The notes: generated by a model not told the origin, from the letters alone. DNA of 64,000 bases from an uncultured Actinomycetes bacterium (GCA_903924205.1 CAIYAP010000007.1:186001-250000), one strand, 5' to 3'. Counted from the stretch's first letter, positions 1 to 7,840 are shown. Made by a program: numbers and translations.

Positions 1-136
1 ACGTGTGGGTAGTTGTCCTCGTCGTCGCAGAGGACTTCGCGCGTGTTGCGCGCACCTGCGCCACCGCGCTGCTCGCACCGGCCCAGGTTGACAGCATGGC
101 GGCACTCAGCGCACCCAAGAAGTGTCGTCGGTTCAT
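1..136 (-). CDS. Secreted protein with Tat-like signal peptide (5' part only)
   Basis: Only the first 45 codons are inside the window; the gene runs off the left edge and no stop is seen. The protein begins MNRRHFLGAL, followed by a hydrophobic stretch and a likely cleavage site after SSAVA (about residue 26). The RRxFL motif fits the twin-arginine (Tat) export signal, so a folded exported protein is likely. After the signal comes a basic Thr/Ser-rich linker. A TAACCT box lies exactly six bases before the ATG, as at many other genes here, and no Shine-Dalgarno is visible, so the mRNA is probably leaderless. The function of the mature part cannot be judged. Confidence 0.6.
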   Translation of the reverse strand, partial: MNRRHFLGALSAAMLSTWAGASSAVAQVRATRAKSSATTRTTTHT

Positions 137-142
137 GTCGGT

Positions 143-148
143 AGGTTA
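143..148 (-). promoter_or_regulatory. Leaderless -10 box of the left-edge secreted protein
   Basis: TAACCT on the minus strand, six bases before the ATG at 136. It matches the TANNNT-N6-start pattern seen repeatedly in this window. Confidence 0.5.
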
Positions 149-180
149 CGGTGGCGAGTGGCGCCCAAAGGAGATATTCC

Positions 181-918
181 ATGACGACTAATCGCATCCT
201 CGCTACTTCTGGGGGATTCATTGCCGGACCAGTGCAGCAGTCGGTTCGTATCGGACCCATGATTACCGAGGCTCTCACGCTCACCGGCAAGACCCGACCC
301 AAAGTTGCCATCGTTCTTACCGCGTCGGGAGATGATGACATTCGATACGCCCGCTATTACGAAGCCTTCTCCCACGCGGGATGCGATGTCACCGAAATGC
401 GTGTGTACCTCCAGCCCACGGCCGAACCCCGTGAGCATCTCGCATCGTGCGACTTCGTGTGGGTGGGTGGCGGCTCCGTCGCGAACCTCCTCGCGCTGTG
501 GCGCCTTCACGACATCGACGTCGCCATGCGCGAAGCCTGGGAGTCCGGCACGATTTTGGGCGGCGTGTCCGCCGGCAGTATTTGCTGGCACGTCGGCGGA
601 CCGACCGATTCTTTTGGCCAAACCCTGCGCCCCATTACGAACGCCCTCGGAATGTTGCCTTTCGGCAACGGAGTTCACTATGACAGCGAGGCACAGCGTC
701 GCCCCTTGTTACACCAGCTAGTCGCCGACGGCACGCTTCCCGACTCCATCGCCACTGATGATCGTGTTGGTGTCTGGTACGAAGGAATAGAGCCCGTTCG
801 GGTCGTGCGTGATATCGACCTGCCCGACGAAGAAGGTCCGCGCGCCTATTTCTTGACGCGTCGTGACGACGAGGCAGTCGAAACCCCCCTCGCGCCGGGG
901 CCGATCTCGTTGGGTTAG
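181..918 (+). CDS. Peptidase E-like (family S51) protein
   Basis: A 245-residue cytoplasmic protein of the dipeptidase E / cyanophycinase-like S51 group within the class I glutamine amidotransferase fold. The nucleophile elbow is GGVSAGS with Ser130, and the preceding VWVGGGSVANLL segment (residues 94-105) is the family's GGG(N/S) loop. The S51 family cleaves Asp-Xaa dipeptides or related substrates, but the substrate here cannot be read. The ATG at 181 has a strong AAAGGAG seven bases upstream and is preferred over the in-frame ATG at 151. It stands alone, divergent from the Tat-signal gene. The C-terminal 40 residues are less conserved in appearance. Confidence 0.82.
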   Translation: MTTNRILATSGGFIAGPVQQSVRIGPMITEALTLTGKTRPKVAIVLTASGDDDIRYARYYEAFSHAGCDVTEMRVYLQPTAEPREHLASCDFVWVGGGSVANLLALWRLHDIDVAMREAWESGTILGGVSAGSICWHVGGPTDSFGQTLRPITNALGMLPFGNGVHYDSEAQRRPLLHQLVADGTLPDSIATDDRVGVWYEGIEPVRVVRDIDLPDEEGPRAYFLTRRDDEAVETPLAPGPISLG

Positions 919-972
919 GGGCGCTGTCACACCACTTTCGTACTCTTCTTTCAGAACCAATGAAGGAGCTTG

Positions 973-1404
973 ATGTCCATTTGCACTGCGTCGATCTTTA
1001 TCGGATCTCTGCATCCCTTTGAGTCCCTCCCTACCACTGATGCCCTCATCAGCGTGGAAGAAGGCGACCGCGTCGCATTGACATGGCGCTCCCTGGTGGA
1101 GCCCACAGACCCCGTCACCTGGATCCCGCCATCCCCCGACACGGTCACTGTGACGGTGTTGGCCATGTCAGCCGTGTACTCGGGTCGAAGTGACGCCACA
1201 TTTGGACGTGGGAAATTCGTGGAGCTCGACGATGCACATGTGGCCGAGCTGGAAAATCTCGCCGCCAGCGTGGCCATCAATCTCCCGGGCATGGCCTTTC
1301 AGATTGTCAAGGGCGATGGCAGTGTTCTTGACCCCACACCCTTCGCCGAATTACCCAATGAGGTGATTTTGTATCTGGAGACCTGGCGCTCCAGCGAGGA
1401 CTAA
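973..1404 (+). CDS. Hypothetical protein, 143 residues
   Basis: I do not recognise this protein. It has no signal peptide or membrane segment. The sequence alternates short beta-like stretches (CTASIFIGSLHPF, TVTVTVLAMSAVYSG) with an acidic helix (ELDDAHVAELENLAASVAINLPG) and ends LYLETWRSSED, suggesting a small alpha/beta cytoplasmic domain. The ATG at 973 is preceded by GAAGGAG at a good distance. It follows the peptidase E-like gene by 54 bases on the same strand, so the two may be co-transcribed. It is probably a real gene, given the Shine-Dalgarno and amphipathic composition. Confidence 0.6.
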   Translation: MSICTASIFIGSLHPFESLPTTDALISVEEGDRVALTWRSLVEPTDPVTWIPPSPDTVTVTVLAMSAVYSGRSDATFGRGKFVELDDAHVAELENLAASVAINLPGMAFQIVKGDGSVLDPTPFAELPNEVILYLETWRSSED

Positions 1405-1410
1405 TCCCGA

Positions 1411-1451
1411 AAAAGTAAGAATCCCGGACGCTGGGCGTCCGGGATTCTTAC
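1411..1451 (-). terminator. Rho-independent terminator of the tRNA-Val unit
   Basis: A perfect 16-bp inverted repeat (1415-1430 with 1436-1451) has a 5-base loop. Read on the minus strand it ends in five T residues (1414-1410), directly after the tRNA-Val 3' end. There is no T run on the plus strand, so it serves the minus-strand transcript. Confidence 0.88.
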
Positions 1452-1452
1452 G

Positions 1453-1529
1453 TGGTGGGCGGTACAGGACTTGAACCTGTGACCCCTTGCGTGTCATGCA
1501 AGTGCGCTACCAGACTGCGCCAACCGCCC
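1453..1529 (-). tRNA. tRNA-Val (anticodon GAC)
   Basis: The minus strand folds as a full cloverleaf. The acceptor stem GGGCGGT pairs with ACCGCCC, the D arm is GCGC/GCGC, and the anticodon stem CTTGC/GCAAG carries loop ATGACAC with anticodon GAC. The T arm is ACAGG-TTCAAGT-CCTGT. The discriminator base is A and CCA is encoded (bases 1455-1453). It lies 38 bases downstream of the exonuclease gene and just before the terminator, so it is probably released from the same transcript. Confidence 0.95.
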
Positions 1530-1567
1530 GCGGGAGATAACTCTACCAGCCCTCGCGGTCCCCCGAC

Positions 1568-2239
1568 CTAGTTCGATGACGACGTTGGCCAGTGCAGGTC
1601 GGTCGTGACGCCAGGCTCAATTCTTCGCTCCGACGAGAGACTGGCCATTCGCTCGTGCTGGCTCAGGAAAACGTGCACGGCGGCGTGAGCATCAGCTCGG
1701 GCATCGTGATTTCCCGCCGAGACGTCGTAATAGCGACAAAGAAACGACAAGCTACGTCGACGCGGATCCTCACGGTCTATATCGCGATGACGCTGAATGA
1801 CGTCACGGATGGACAATGTGTTGATGTCGAACGGCAGAGAGTCGAGATGAATGCCATTTTTCTGGAAGACACCCGACAACATTCTGAAATCAAAATCTGG
1901 ATTTGCCCCGACAAAATGCGCTCCTTCGTCGTGCAACCTTGCGATGTGGGCCGCGATTTGCGTCGCGGCGGCTACTGGCTTGACGGCGCGGCCCGCCTCG
2001 AACTCGTCGTCCATGAAGCTTTGGCTGATCCCATGAATCTGCTGAGACCCGAAAGAAATCGATTTGTCAGATCGGACAAAGATTTCAACATCCTCGTGAG
2101 TTTGGTGCGCTCCCCCGCGATACACCACCAGCGCGTACGAAATGGGCTCATCATCACCGGCGACGAGGCCCGTGGTTTCCGTGTCGAAACCAACGAGAAG
2201 CGTTGGCTTGTCCCATGCATCTCTGGATTGATTGACCAT
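1568..2239 (-). CDS. DEDDh 3'-5' exonuclease (DnaQ-like)
   Basis: A 223-residue exonuclease of the DnaQ/RNase T superfamily. All three Exo motifs are present: FDTETTGL (ExoI, Asp and Glu metal ligands), GANPDFDFRML (ExoII) and NHDARADAHAA (ExoIII, the His-Asp of the DEDDh subclass). The ATG at 2239 has AAGGTGAG upstream; an upstream extension would run through tRNA-Cys and is not plausible. The family includes Pol III epsilon, RNase T and oligoribonuclease-like enzymes, so either DNA proofreading/repair or RNA trimming is possible. Its position between two tRNA genes with no other terminator makes a tRNA 3'-end role worth considering, but that is inference. Confidence 0.82.
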   Translation of the reverse strand: MVNQSRDAWDKPTLLVGFDTETTGLVAGDDEPISYALVVYRGGAHQTHEDVEIFVRSDKSISFGSQQIHGISQSFMDDEFEAGRAVKPVAAATQIAAHIARLHDEGAHFVGANPDFDFRMLSGVFQKNGIHLDSLPFDINTLSIRDVIQRHRDIDREDPRRRSLSFLCRYYDVSAGNHDARADAHAAVHVFLSQHERMASLSSERRIEPGVTTDLHWPTSSSN

Positions 2240-2260
2240 GCCCTCACCTTGGCATACCGC

Positions 2261-2276
2261 CGTGACACCCGTCACG
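2261..2276. other. Small hairpin between tRNA-Cys and the exonuclease gene
   Basis: CGTGAC and GTCACG are separated by four bases. It lies in the 46-base spacer between the tRNA-Cys 3' end and the exonuclease start. There is no T run, so it is more likely a processing or stabilising structure than a terminator. Confidence 0.3.
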
Positions 2277-2285
2277 TCAGTTTTC

Positions 2286-2359
2286 TGGAGGCGGCGCCCG
2301 GATTCGAACCGGGGTGGAGGGCTTTGCAGGCCCCTGCCTAACCACTCGGCCACGCCGCC
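2286..2359 (-). tRNA. tRNA-Cys (anticodon GCA)
   Basis: The minus strand gives the acceptor GGCGGCG pairing with CGCCGCC, the D arm GGCC..GGC region, an anticodon loop CTGCAAA with anticodon GCA, and the T arm CCCGG-TTCGAAT-CCGGG. The discriminator is T and CCA is encoded at 2288-2286. It is the first member of the tRNA-Cys / exonuclease / tRNA-Val unit; a TAGGAT box at 2370-2375 is a fitting -10 element eleven bases before the 5' end. Confidence 0.95.
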
Positions 2360-2369
2360 AGAAGGTCAC

Positions 2370-2375
2370 ATCCTA
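2370..2375 (-). promoter_or_regulatory. Probable -10 box of the tRNA-Cys unit
   Basis: TAGGAT on the minus strand, ten bases before the mature tRNA 5' end. No convincing -35 is seen. Confidence 0.35.
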
Positions 2376-2414
2376 CAAGAGTCCTCGTGGCACCTCACGC
2401 CAATCGATTCTCGG

Positions 2415-2420
2415 TAGTCT
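2415..2420 (+). promoter_or_regulatory. Leaderless -10 box of the L,D-transpeptidase gene
   Basis: TAGTCT followed by exactly six bases and the GTG at 2427. There is no Shine-Dalgarno. It supports the GTG start and a leaderless mRNA. Confidence 0.55.
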
Positions 2421-2426
2421 CGATAC

Positions 2427-3458
2427 GTGCGCGTTCGAGGCTTGTTAGCCATTCTCCTGCCCCTCTCCACCCTCGTCGTGGCGAGCGATGCCGCGGCCTC
2501 GGTCAACCCGCACGTCGTCTCCGTGCAAGTACCTCGAACCTTGATTGCGGGCATTCCCGTCGCACGCATCACCCTGGGCGTCACTGCGAGCGCCCACCAA
2601 CTTCCCCCTTTGGTCACCTCTCCCCCGCTTGCCACCACCTGGCGAGAGATCGGACCTCACCAATTCGCCGCGATGACCACGGGGTCGTTAACTCCTGGCA
2701 GCACCCTCACGGTGTACGCCCCCACCGCCATTTCTTGTTCGAATTCGGTCTGCAGATTCACTTCGACGCGAGCGATGTCCATTGAAGTGCCCCTGAACGT
2801 CACCTGGTTGCAGTCCCTGCTTGCGGTCACTCAATACTTGCCCGTGAGCTTCACGTCCACCTCGGGAGCTGCTCCCACCTCTCCGAGTGTCACCGGAACC
2901 TTTACCTGGCGATTTCCCCTCCTCCCCCTCTCGGTGCACTCGCTGTGGATTCCTGGGGTGAACAACGTCTTGATCAAGGGCGCACTCATGAGTTTTCAAA
3001 ATGAACACGCCATGCGTCCTAGTGGCATTGCCGATTCCGCAACGGTGGCCGCTCTCGTCGACATGGTGACGGCCGGCAAGGTCTCCGCTCGAACGTGGAA
3101 TTACGTCGACGTGGGCGAGCGTCGACCTCAGCGTGCCACCTTGTTCGTCGACGGGGTTCAAAAGATGTCCACGCTCGCGAACACGGGTGTGGCCGGCGCC
3201 ACCACCGATTTGGGCACCTACCCGGTGTATATCCACATCAAGTTCCAGTGGATGACGGGCCAGAATCTCGATGGCTCGCATTATCGCGACCCCGTGAATT
3301 GGATTAGTTACTTCAACGGTGGCGACGCCTTGCACGAGTTCTATCGTTACTCCTACGGATGGCCGCAGTCATTGGGCTGTGTGGAGATGCCCCACAGTGC
3401 CGCTCAAGCGATGTGGCCCTATACCCCCATCGGGACCCTCGTAACCGTTCATGCCTAA
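2427..3458 (+). CDS. Exported L,D-transpeptidase (YkuD-type catalytic domain)
   Basis: A 343-residue exported protein. A signal peptide covers about residues 1-24 (RGLLAILLPLSTLVVASDAAA). The middle (25-170) looks like beta-rich Ig-like or Pfam-type 'big' domains with many Thr/Val strands. The C-terminus carries a YkuD-like catalytic site, with a His in DALHEFYR and the nucleophile Cys318 in SLGCVEMP. Such enzymes make 3-3 peptidoglycan crosslinks or attach proteins to DAP, which fits a DAP-type wall (the dap genes are in this window). Its last eight bases overlap the sortase gene, so the two are coupled. The start is GTG with a TAGTCT box six bases upstream. Confidence 0.82.
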   Translation: MRVRGLLAILLPLSTLVVASDAAASVNPHVVSVQVPRTLIAGIPVARITLGVTASAHQLPPLVTSPPLATTWREIGPHQFAAMTTGSLTPGSTLTVYAPTAISCSNSVCRFTSTRAMSIEVPLNVTWLQSLLAVTQYLPVSFTSTSGAAPTSPSVTGTFTWRFPLLPLSVHSLWIPGVNNVLIKGALMSFQNEHAMRPSGIADSATVAALVDMVTAGKVSARTWNYVDVGERRPQRATLFVDGVQKMSTLANTGVAGATTDLGTYPVYIHIKFQWMTGQNLDGSHYRDPVNWISYFNGGDALHEFYRYSYGWPQSLGCVEMPHSAAQAMWPYTPIGTLVTVHA

Positions 3459-4341
3459 GAACCGTGCCCGCCTCACGGTGGGTGCGCTTCACCAAAGCGG
3501 CCTACTCATGGTCTGGGCGGGGATTCTCATCCTTGCCTTTGCGGGATATCAGGTGTGGTTCACCGACCTCGTGCAGCAGCACTCACAAAGTCAATTGGCG
3601 TCTCGCGTCAATACCTTTATCCCCGTTGACACCACATTGCCCTCCGGTCCACCTATCCCGGCGGCGACGTCGGCGCGCACGCCGACTACGGGGAATTGGT
3701 TGGGGACAATTTCTGGCCCCACCATTGACCTCAGCCAAGTCATTTTGCAGGGAACAGACCTCGACCAGTTGCGCCTCGGTCCCGGCCACTACCCCTCTAC
3801 CCCTCTCCCGGGCGAGGCGGGCAATGTCGCCATCGCCGGCCACCGCACCACCTGGGGCCACCCCTTTCGGCATCTCGATCAGCTGCGCATCGGAGACCCC
3901 TTGGTGGTGACCACCGTGCAGGGTCGATTCCTGTATCGCGTGACGAGGACCTTCGTCGTCCTGCCCACCGACACCTCCGTCATTGCCCCCTCTTCCCGGA
4001 ACGAACTCACCCTGACGACGTGTAACCCGCCCTACTCCGCCGCCACGCGCTTAGTGATTCGCGCCGAACTGACCCACAGTGACCGTCGTTCCGCGCCTCT
4101 TCATATTCCCGCCGCGAGTTTCGTGACGACCACCGTCATCAGCCTGAACGGGGGCCATGAAGGATGGTGGCCCATTTTTTTCTACGGTGAAATCTTGATA
4201 CTGATTTTCGCCATTGGCCAGCGTTGGTGGCGGCACAGCGCGCGGCGGCCCCTGGTGCTCGTCACGCTGACGGCTATTGCGGTGCCGAGCGTGCTGGGCC
4301 TGTTCAACGGTATTTCCTGGCTTCTCCCCGCGGGGTACTAA
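3451..4341 (+). CDS. Sortase with C-terminal membrane segments
   Basis: A 296-residue sortase, nearest in appearance to the actinobacterial class E/D type. An N-terminal membrane anchor spans about residues 18-36. The sortase domain follows, with His131 in IAGHRTTWG, Cys191 in TLTTCNPPY and Arg200, the catalytic triad. Two further hydrophobic segments (about 239-257 and 268-290) are unusual for short sortases but occur in actinobacterial ones. It overlaps the L,D-transpeptidase gene by eight bases and is followed after two bases by the DUF2332 gene. No LPXTG-type substrate is encoded nearby, so its target lies elsewhere. Confidence 0.85.
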   Translation: MPKNRARLTVGALHQSGLLMVWAGILILAFAGYQVWFTDLVQQHSQSQLASRVNTFIPVDTTLPSGPPIPAATSARTPTTGNWLGTISGPTIDLSQVILQGTDLDQLRLGPGHYPSTPLPGEAGNVAIAGHRTTWGHPFRHLDQLRIGDPLVVTTVQGRFLYRVTRTFVVLPTDTSVIAPSSRNELTLTTCNPPYSAATRLVIRAELTHSDRRSAPLHIPAASFVTTTVISLNGGHEGWWPIFFYGEILILIFAIGQRWWRHSARRPLVLVTLTAIAVPSVLGLFNGISWLLPAGY

Positions 4342-4343
4342 CG

Positions 4344-5390
4344 ATGAGTTGGTCCTTTGAGCCCGCCGTCGCGTTTCGCCACGCGTTGGCGCCCAAGGAT
4401 CGAGAGCGCATTCCGCGCTACGCCGCCCTTCTGGCCGCCTGGGAATCCTCACCCCTCGCGGGCGAGATTTTGATTGCCGCTCCCGCCACGCAGCGAAACC
4501 CCATGTTGATGCTCGCGGCATTGCACTTTGAGGCGCGCCACGGGCATCCGCAACTTGCCGAGCTCTTTCGCAACATTTTGCACTTCGAACCGACGGCGTG
4601 GGCGAGTGACGTTCACCAAGTCCTCATCGGCGAACCAGATCTCATCACCCGTCATCTGCATCGGCGCACTCAGACCAACGAGATTGGGCGCAGCGCGTCG
4701 TATCACTACATCCTGCGCTCGCTCGTCAGCCCCACTGAGGATCTGCACCTCATTGACGTGGGTGGTTCCATGGGGATGAATCTGTTTCCCGATCTCGTTG
4801 GCGACGATGCTCGACTCGACACCGACCCCCTTCGCCTCGTCTGTGACGTTCGCGCGGCGGCACCCCTACGTGCCGACCGCTACCGCGTGTCGCGCCGCAC
4901 CTTGGTCGATTCGGCTCCGCTGGACGTCGAGAACCCAGATGATCGCGACTGGTTACGCGCCTGCCTCTGGCCGGAACAGCCCGAGCGCCTCGCGCGTTTC
5001 GACGCGGCTTGTGCGGCGCGAGAGACCTGGCCCGACATCGAGACCATCGCGGCCGACGCCAGCGAGGGCCTACGACGGGCGCTCGCGACATCCGTGTCCG
5101 CACGCCCAGTGATTTTGAACAGCTGGGCCATGGCCTACTTTTCTGCCGACACCCAAAGAGAATTTGCGATTCTCGCGCGTGACGCTGTTCGCCACGGCGC
5201 CCTCTGGATCAGCATTGAGCATCCCCTTCTCGTCACTGCGGCCGATTTACCGCCCTGTCAGGGCGAACCGTGGGAAGACGGCGCGAGTGCCGTGTGGGTG
5301 GCGGAGAAAGACAGTGAACGACACTGGGGATACGCCCACCCTCACGGGCGGTGGATTCAGTTCGTCTCGCCGGTCGGCCCAAAGGCGTGA
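4344..5390 (+). CDS. DUF2332 family protein
   Basis: A 348-residue cytoplasmic protein of the DUF2332 family, common in Actinobacteria and of unknown function. Visible features are an all-helical N-terminal half and an IDVGGSMGMNLFPD stretch (about residues 136-149) that resembles a methyltransferase-like glycine loop. A SWAMAYFS segment and a conserved C-terminal HWGYAHPHGRWIQF motif follow. The ATG at 4344 follows the sortase stop by two bases, so it is translated from the same mRNA. Its 3' end overlaps the convergent dinB gene by 34 bases. The family assignment is from overall recognition of these motifs. Confidence 0.7.
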   Translation: MSWSFEPAVAFRHALAPKDRERIPRYAALLAAWESSPLAGEILIAAPATQRNPMLMLAALHFEARHGHPQLAELFRNILHFEPTAWASDVHQVLIGEPDLITRHLHRRTQTNEIGRSASYHYILRSLVSPTEDLHLIDVGGSMGMNLFPDLVGDDARLDTDPLRLVCDVRAAAPLRADRYRVSRRTLVDSAPLDVENPDDRDWLRACLWPEQPERLARFDAACAARETWPDIETIAADASEGLRRALATSVSARPVILNSWAMAYFSADTQREFAILARDAVRHGALWISIEHPLLVTAADLPPCQGEPWEDGASAVWVAEKDSERHWGYAHPHGRWIQFVSPVGPKA

Positions 5391-6664
5391 GAGCCACGTT
5401 GGCGCGACACGTCTAGTTCCCCGCCAGTCATTTCAATGCCCGTGCCCACCGCCGAGCGGCCGAATCGGCCTCGAATGTCATCCAGTGCCGAACGCAGAGC
5501 GCTTCGGCGGCGCTGCTCTTCTTCGGCCACGGCCATCACGCCCTCGGCGGCAAAGTCAAAGGACATTTGCCCCTCTCCCGTCGCGGCGCACAGGTGAGAT
5601 GCGGTGACGCCCGCGAGGCGCACCGCCGGACCGTCCGGCACGGACTGCAGCAAGTCCAGGGCGAGCGCGCTAATCGCCACTTCATCATCGAGAGCAACAC
5701 CAACGGTTCGTGAGCGACTGATTGACTTCCCGTCATCGAATCTCACCTTGATGGTGATAGTTCCCGCCGCCACTTGGGAACCTCGTAATGCGCGAGCCAC
5801 CACCGCGGCGTGACGCTGGAGATGTCGCGCCAGCTCGTCGCGCGCGGCGACCGAGACGGCGAAAGTTTCCTCATGACCAATGGACTTCGTCGCACGATCG
5901 TTTTCGACGGGGCGCGTGTCGACGCCGCGGGCAAATGAACACAGCATTTGCGCTTGAGCAGCACCGAGGTGGCTCGCCAGGATCTTCTCGTCCATTCGCG
6001 CCACGTGATGAATCTGGGTGATGCCAATGGCTGCCAATTTGGATTCTGTCGCGGGGCCGACGCCCCACAGGGCGCGCACCGGCAAGGTGTCGAGCCAATG
6101 TCGTTCCATCTCGTCGTCAACAAGGACCACGCCCGCGGCGGGCACCAGACGTCCGTGATCAATCTTGGGCTTCGCGTCGCGACTCGCCAACTTCGCGAAC
6201 AACTTGTTACGAGCGACCCCCACGCCACATTCGAGCTGCATCTCGTCTCGTACCCGCTGGCGGATGCGGCGCGCCACGGCCACGGGATCAGGGCTGACCC
6301 GCCAGAGCGAACTGAGGTCGCAGAACACTTCGTCGAGACCCAACGACTCGACCACTGGGGTTTCATCAAGGACGATGGCGTGAAATTCGGCCGATACTTC
6401 TTCGTAGCGATCGAAGTGGCCCGGAATGATGATGAGGTCGGGGCACAGTCGCTTGGCGAGCACCGTGGGGGTAGCGGACTTCACCCCAAAACGACGTGCT
6501 TCGTAGCTAGCCGATGCCACTACCCCTCGATCGCTGTCACCGCCGACGACCACGGGTTTACCTCGCAGCGACGGATTATCCAAAATTTCGACCGACGCAA
6601 AGAAAGCATCCAGGTCTATATGGAGAATCGGTCGGGGTGCCTCAACCGAAGAGTCGTAACTCAC
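5357..6664 (-). CDS. dinB: DNA polymerase IV (Y-family)
   Basis: A 435-residue Y-family translesion polymerase. The catalytic carboxylates are present: Asp17 in HIDLDAFFASVE, and Asp111-Glu112 in SLGLDEVFCDL. The SYEARRFGVKSATP finger motif, the helix-hairpin-helix region WGVGPATESKLAAIGI, and the little-finger domain follow. A short tail (ETFAVSV onward to the end) lacks a clear beta-clamp motif that I could assign. It is the last gene of the LysM-nrdR-PIG-L-dinB run, so the LexA-controlled promoter at 8316-8344 should feed it. The GTG at 6664 lies inside the end of the PIG-L gene (23-base overlap). The 3' end overlaps DUF2332 on the other strand. Confidence 0.93.
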   Translation of the reverse strand: MSYDSSVEAPRPILHIDLDAFFASVEILDNPSLRGKPVVVGGDSDRGVVASASYEARRFGVKSATPTVLAKRLCPDLIIIPGHFDRYEEVSAEFHAIVLDETPVVESLGLDEVFCDLSSLWRVSPDPVAVARRIRQRVRDEMQLECGVGVARNKLFAKLASRDAKPKIDHGRLVPAAGVVLVDDEMERHWLDTLPVRALWGVGPATESKLAAIGITQIHHVARMDEKILASHLGAAQAQMLCSFARGVDTRPVENDRATKSIGHEETFAVSVAARDELARHLQRHAAVVARALRGSQVAAGTITIKVRFDDGKSISRSRTVGVALDDEVAISALALDLLQSVPDGPAVRLAGVTASHLCAATGEGQMSFDFAAEGVMAVAEEEQRRRSALRSALDDIRGRFGRSAVGTGIEMTGGELDVSRQRGSHAFGPTGETN

Positions 6665-7349
6665 GGAAAGCCTCGCCCGCCGTCACGGACACCAATAGTC
6701 CGGTCTCCGCCGCTCGATCGTGAACGACATCTCGAACATCGAAGAGGTCACCACTGATTTGCGACGTGTGCGCCAACACGGCTTTACATTTGGCATCTAG
6801 GGCTCCGGCGATATCGACCACGACGTCGGCCTCGTGCGTCCCGGAGAGCAGCACCGTTTCCACCTCGTGCGGCTCGCCCGCATCAGGAAAGTAGAGCGGC
6901 ATTGCGGCGGCGGGTGCCACGGCGTCGAGCAGTGCCCACCCCGTCTCGCGATGATCGCGGTGGTTGACGTAGACCGAGCCAAAGAAAGTGGCGGTGGGAT
7001 CGGGTCCCAGCAATGCATCGGGACGAAGACGGCGAATCAGCGCCACGATGTCGCGTCGCAAGGTCTCGTCATTGACTGCCTCGCCGTCGGCGCGTCCCAA
7101 ACTCAGTACTTCCGACACGCCGAGCTGCGACGCCGCGACGGTCAATTCATGACGGCGAATCTCAGCTAATTCACGTGGATCGTGATGGGCGCCACGGGTG
7201 CCCTTGGCCCCATCGCAGACGGTGACCAGAGTCACGGAGGCACCCTGAGCGGCCCAGGTGGCCAGTGCGCCACCGCACGCGATGTCGGCATCGTCAGGGT
7301 GGGCGTAGATCGCGAGCACGCGCTGGGGAGTATCGGTGAAAAGTCGCAC
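6642..7349 (-). CDS. PIG-L / LmbE-type deacetylase
   Basis: A 235-residue zinc-dependent N-acetylglucosamine deacetylase-like protein. The AHPDDAD motif (residues 16-22) supplies zinc ligands and the catalytic Asp, and YVNHRDHRETG supplies the third ligand. Family members deacetylate GlcNAc-inositol (mycothiol MshB), cleave mycothiol conjugates (Mca), or deacetylate GlcNAc-PI. The length is shorter than MshB and Mca, so the substrate is open. The GTG start shares one base with the nrdR stop (TAGTG), so translation is coupled. Sitting between nrdR and dinB, it may act in thiol or detoxification chemistry after damage, which is inference. Confidence 0.82.
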   Translation of the reverse strand: MRLFTDTPQRVLAIYAHPDDADIACGGALATWAAQGASVTLVTVCDGAKGTRGAHHDPRELAEIRRHELTVAASQLGVSEVLSLGRADGEAVNDETLRRDIVALIRRLRPDALLGPDPTATFFGSVYVNHRDHRETGWALLDAVAPAAAMPLYFPDAGEPHEVETVLLSGTHEADVVVDIAGALDAKCKAVLAHTSQISGDLFDVRDVVHDRAAETGLLVSVTAGEAFRELRLFG

Positions 7350-7828
7350 TAGTTCGAGACTAACTTCGACTTCGGTGCCGTGGACTTCACCAACTCCCTT
7401 AGTTCCGCAGCAAAATCGGCGGCATTGTCGAAGCCCTTGTATACCGAAGCGAAGCGAATAAAGGCGACGTCGTCGATCTGACGCAGTTGATCGAGAACCA
7501 CCAATCCCACTTCTTCGCTGGTGACATCGCGTCCAAATTCGCGCACCGCCTCGTCAACAGCCAGGGCAATTGCCGCCACGGTCGCATCGTCAATAGGGCG
7601 GTTTTTGAGGGCGGAACGAAGCCCCTGAACGATCTTCTCGCGCTCGAAGGGCTCACGTTCTCCGGAGCGCTTCACGACCGCCAAGCTGACTTCCTCAATA
7701 CGTTCAAAGGTGGTGTAGCGCTGACCGCAGGCGGCGCACTCGCGACGACGGCGGATCGCCCCGCCATCGTCTGCGAGCCGCGAATCGACGACTTTGTCGT
7801 CATCAACGGTGCAAAAGGGGCACTTCAC
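7349..7828 (-). CDS. nrdR: Transcriptional repressor NrdR
   Basis: A 159-residue repressor of ribonucleotide reductase genes. The N-terminal zinc ribbon has Cys3/Cys6 (CPFC) and Cys31/Cys34 (CAACG), followed by an ATP-cone domain with VVKRSGEREPFEREKIVQGL. Its length is normal for the family. The GTG start at 7828 has TAACCT six bases upstream, so it probably has its own leaderless promoter in addition to read-through from the LexA-controlled promoter of the LysM gene. The neighbour order LysM-nrdR beside lexA also occurs in Mycobacterium tuberculosis. Confidence 0.95.
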   Translation of the reverse strand: MKCPFCTVDDDKVVDSRLADDGGAIRRRRECAACGQRYTTFERIEEVSLAVVKRSGEREPFEREKIVQGLRSALKNRPIDDATVAAIALAVDEAVREFGRDVTSEEVGLVVLDQLRQIDDVAFIRFASVYKGFDNAADFAAELRELVKSTAPKSKLVSN

Positions 7829-7834
7829 GTAAGA

Positions 7835-7840
7835 AGGTTA
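7835..7840 (-). promoter_or_regulatory. Leaderless -10 box of nrdR
   Basis: TAACCT six bases before the GTG at 7828. It lies in the 30-base gap after the LysM gene and would give LexA-independent nrdR transcription. Confidence 0.5.
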
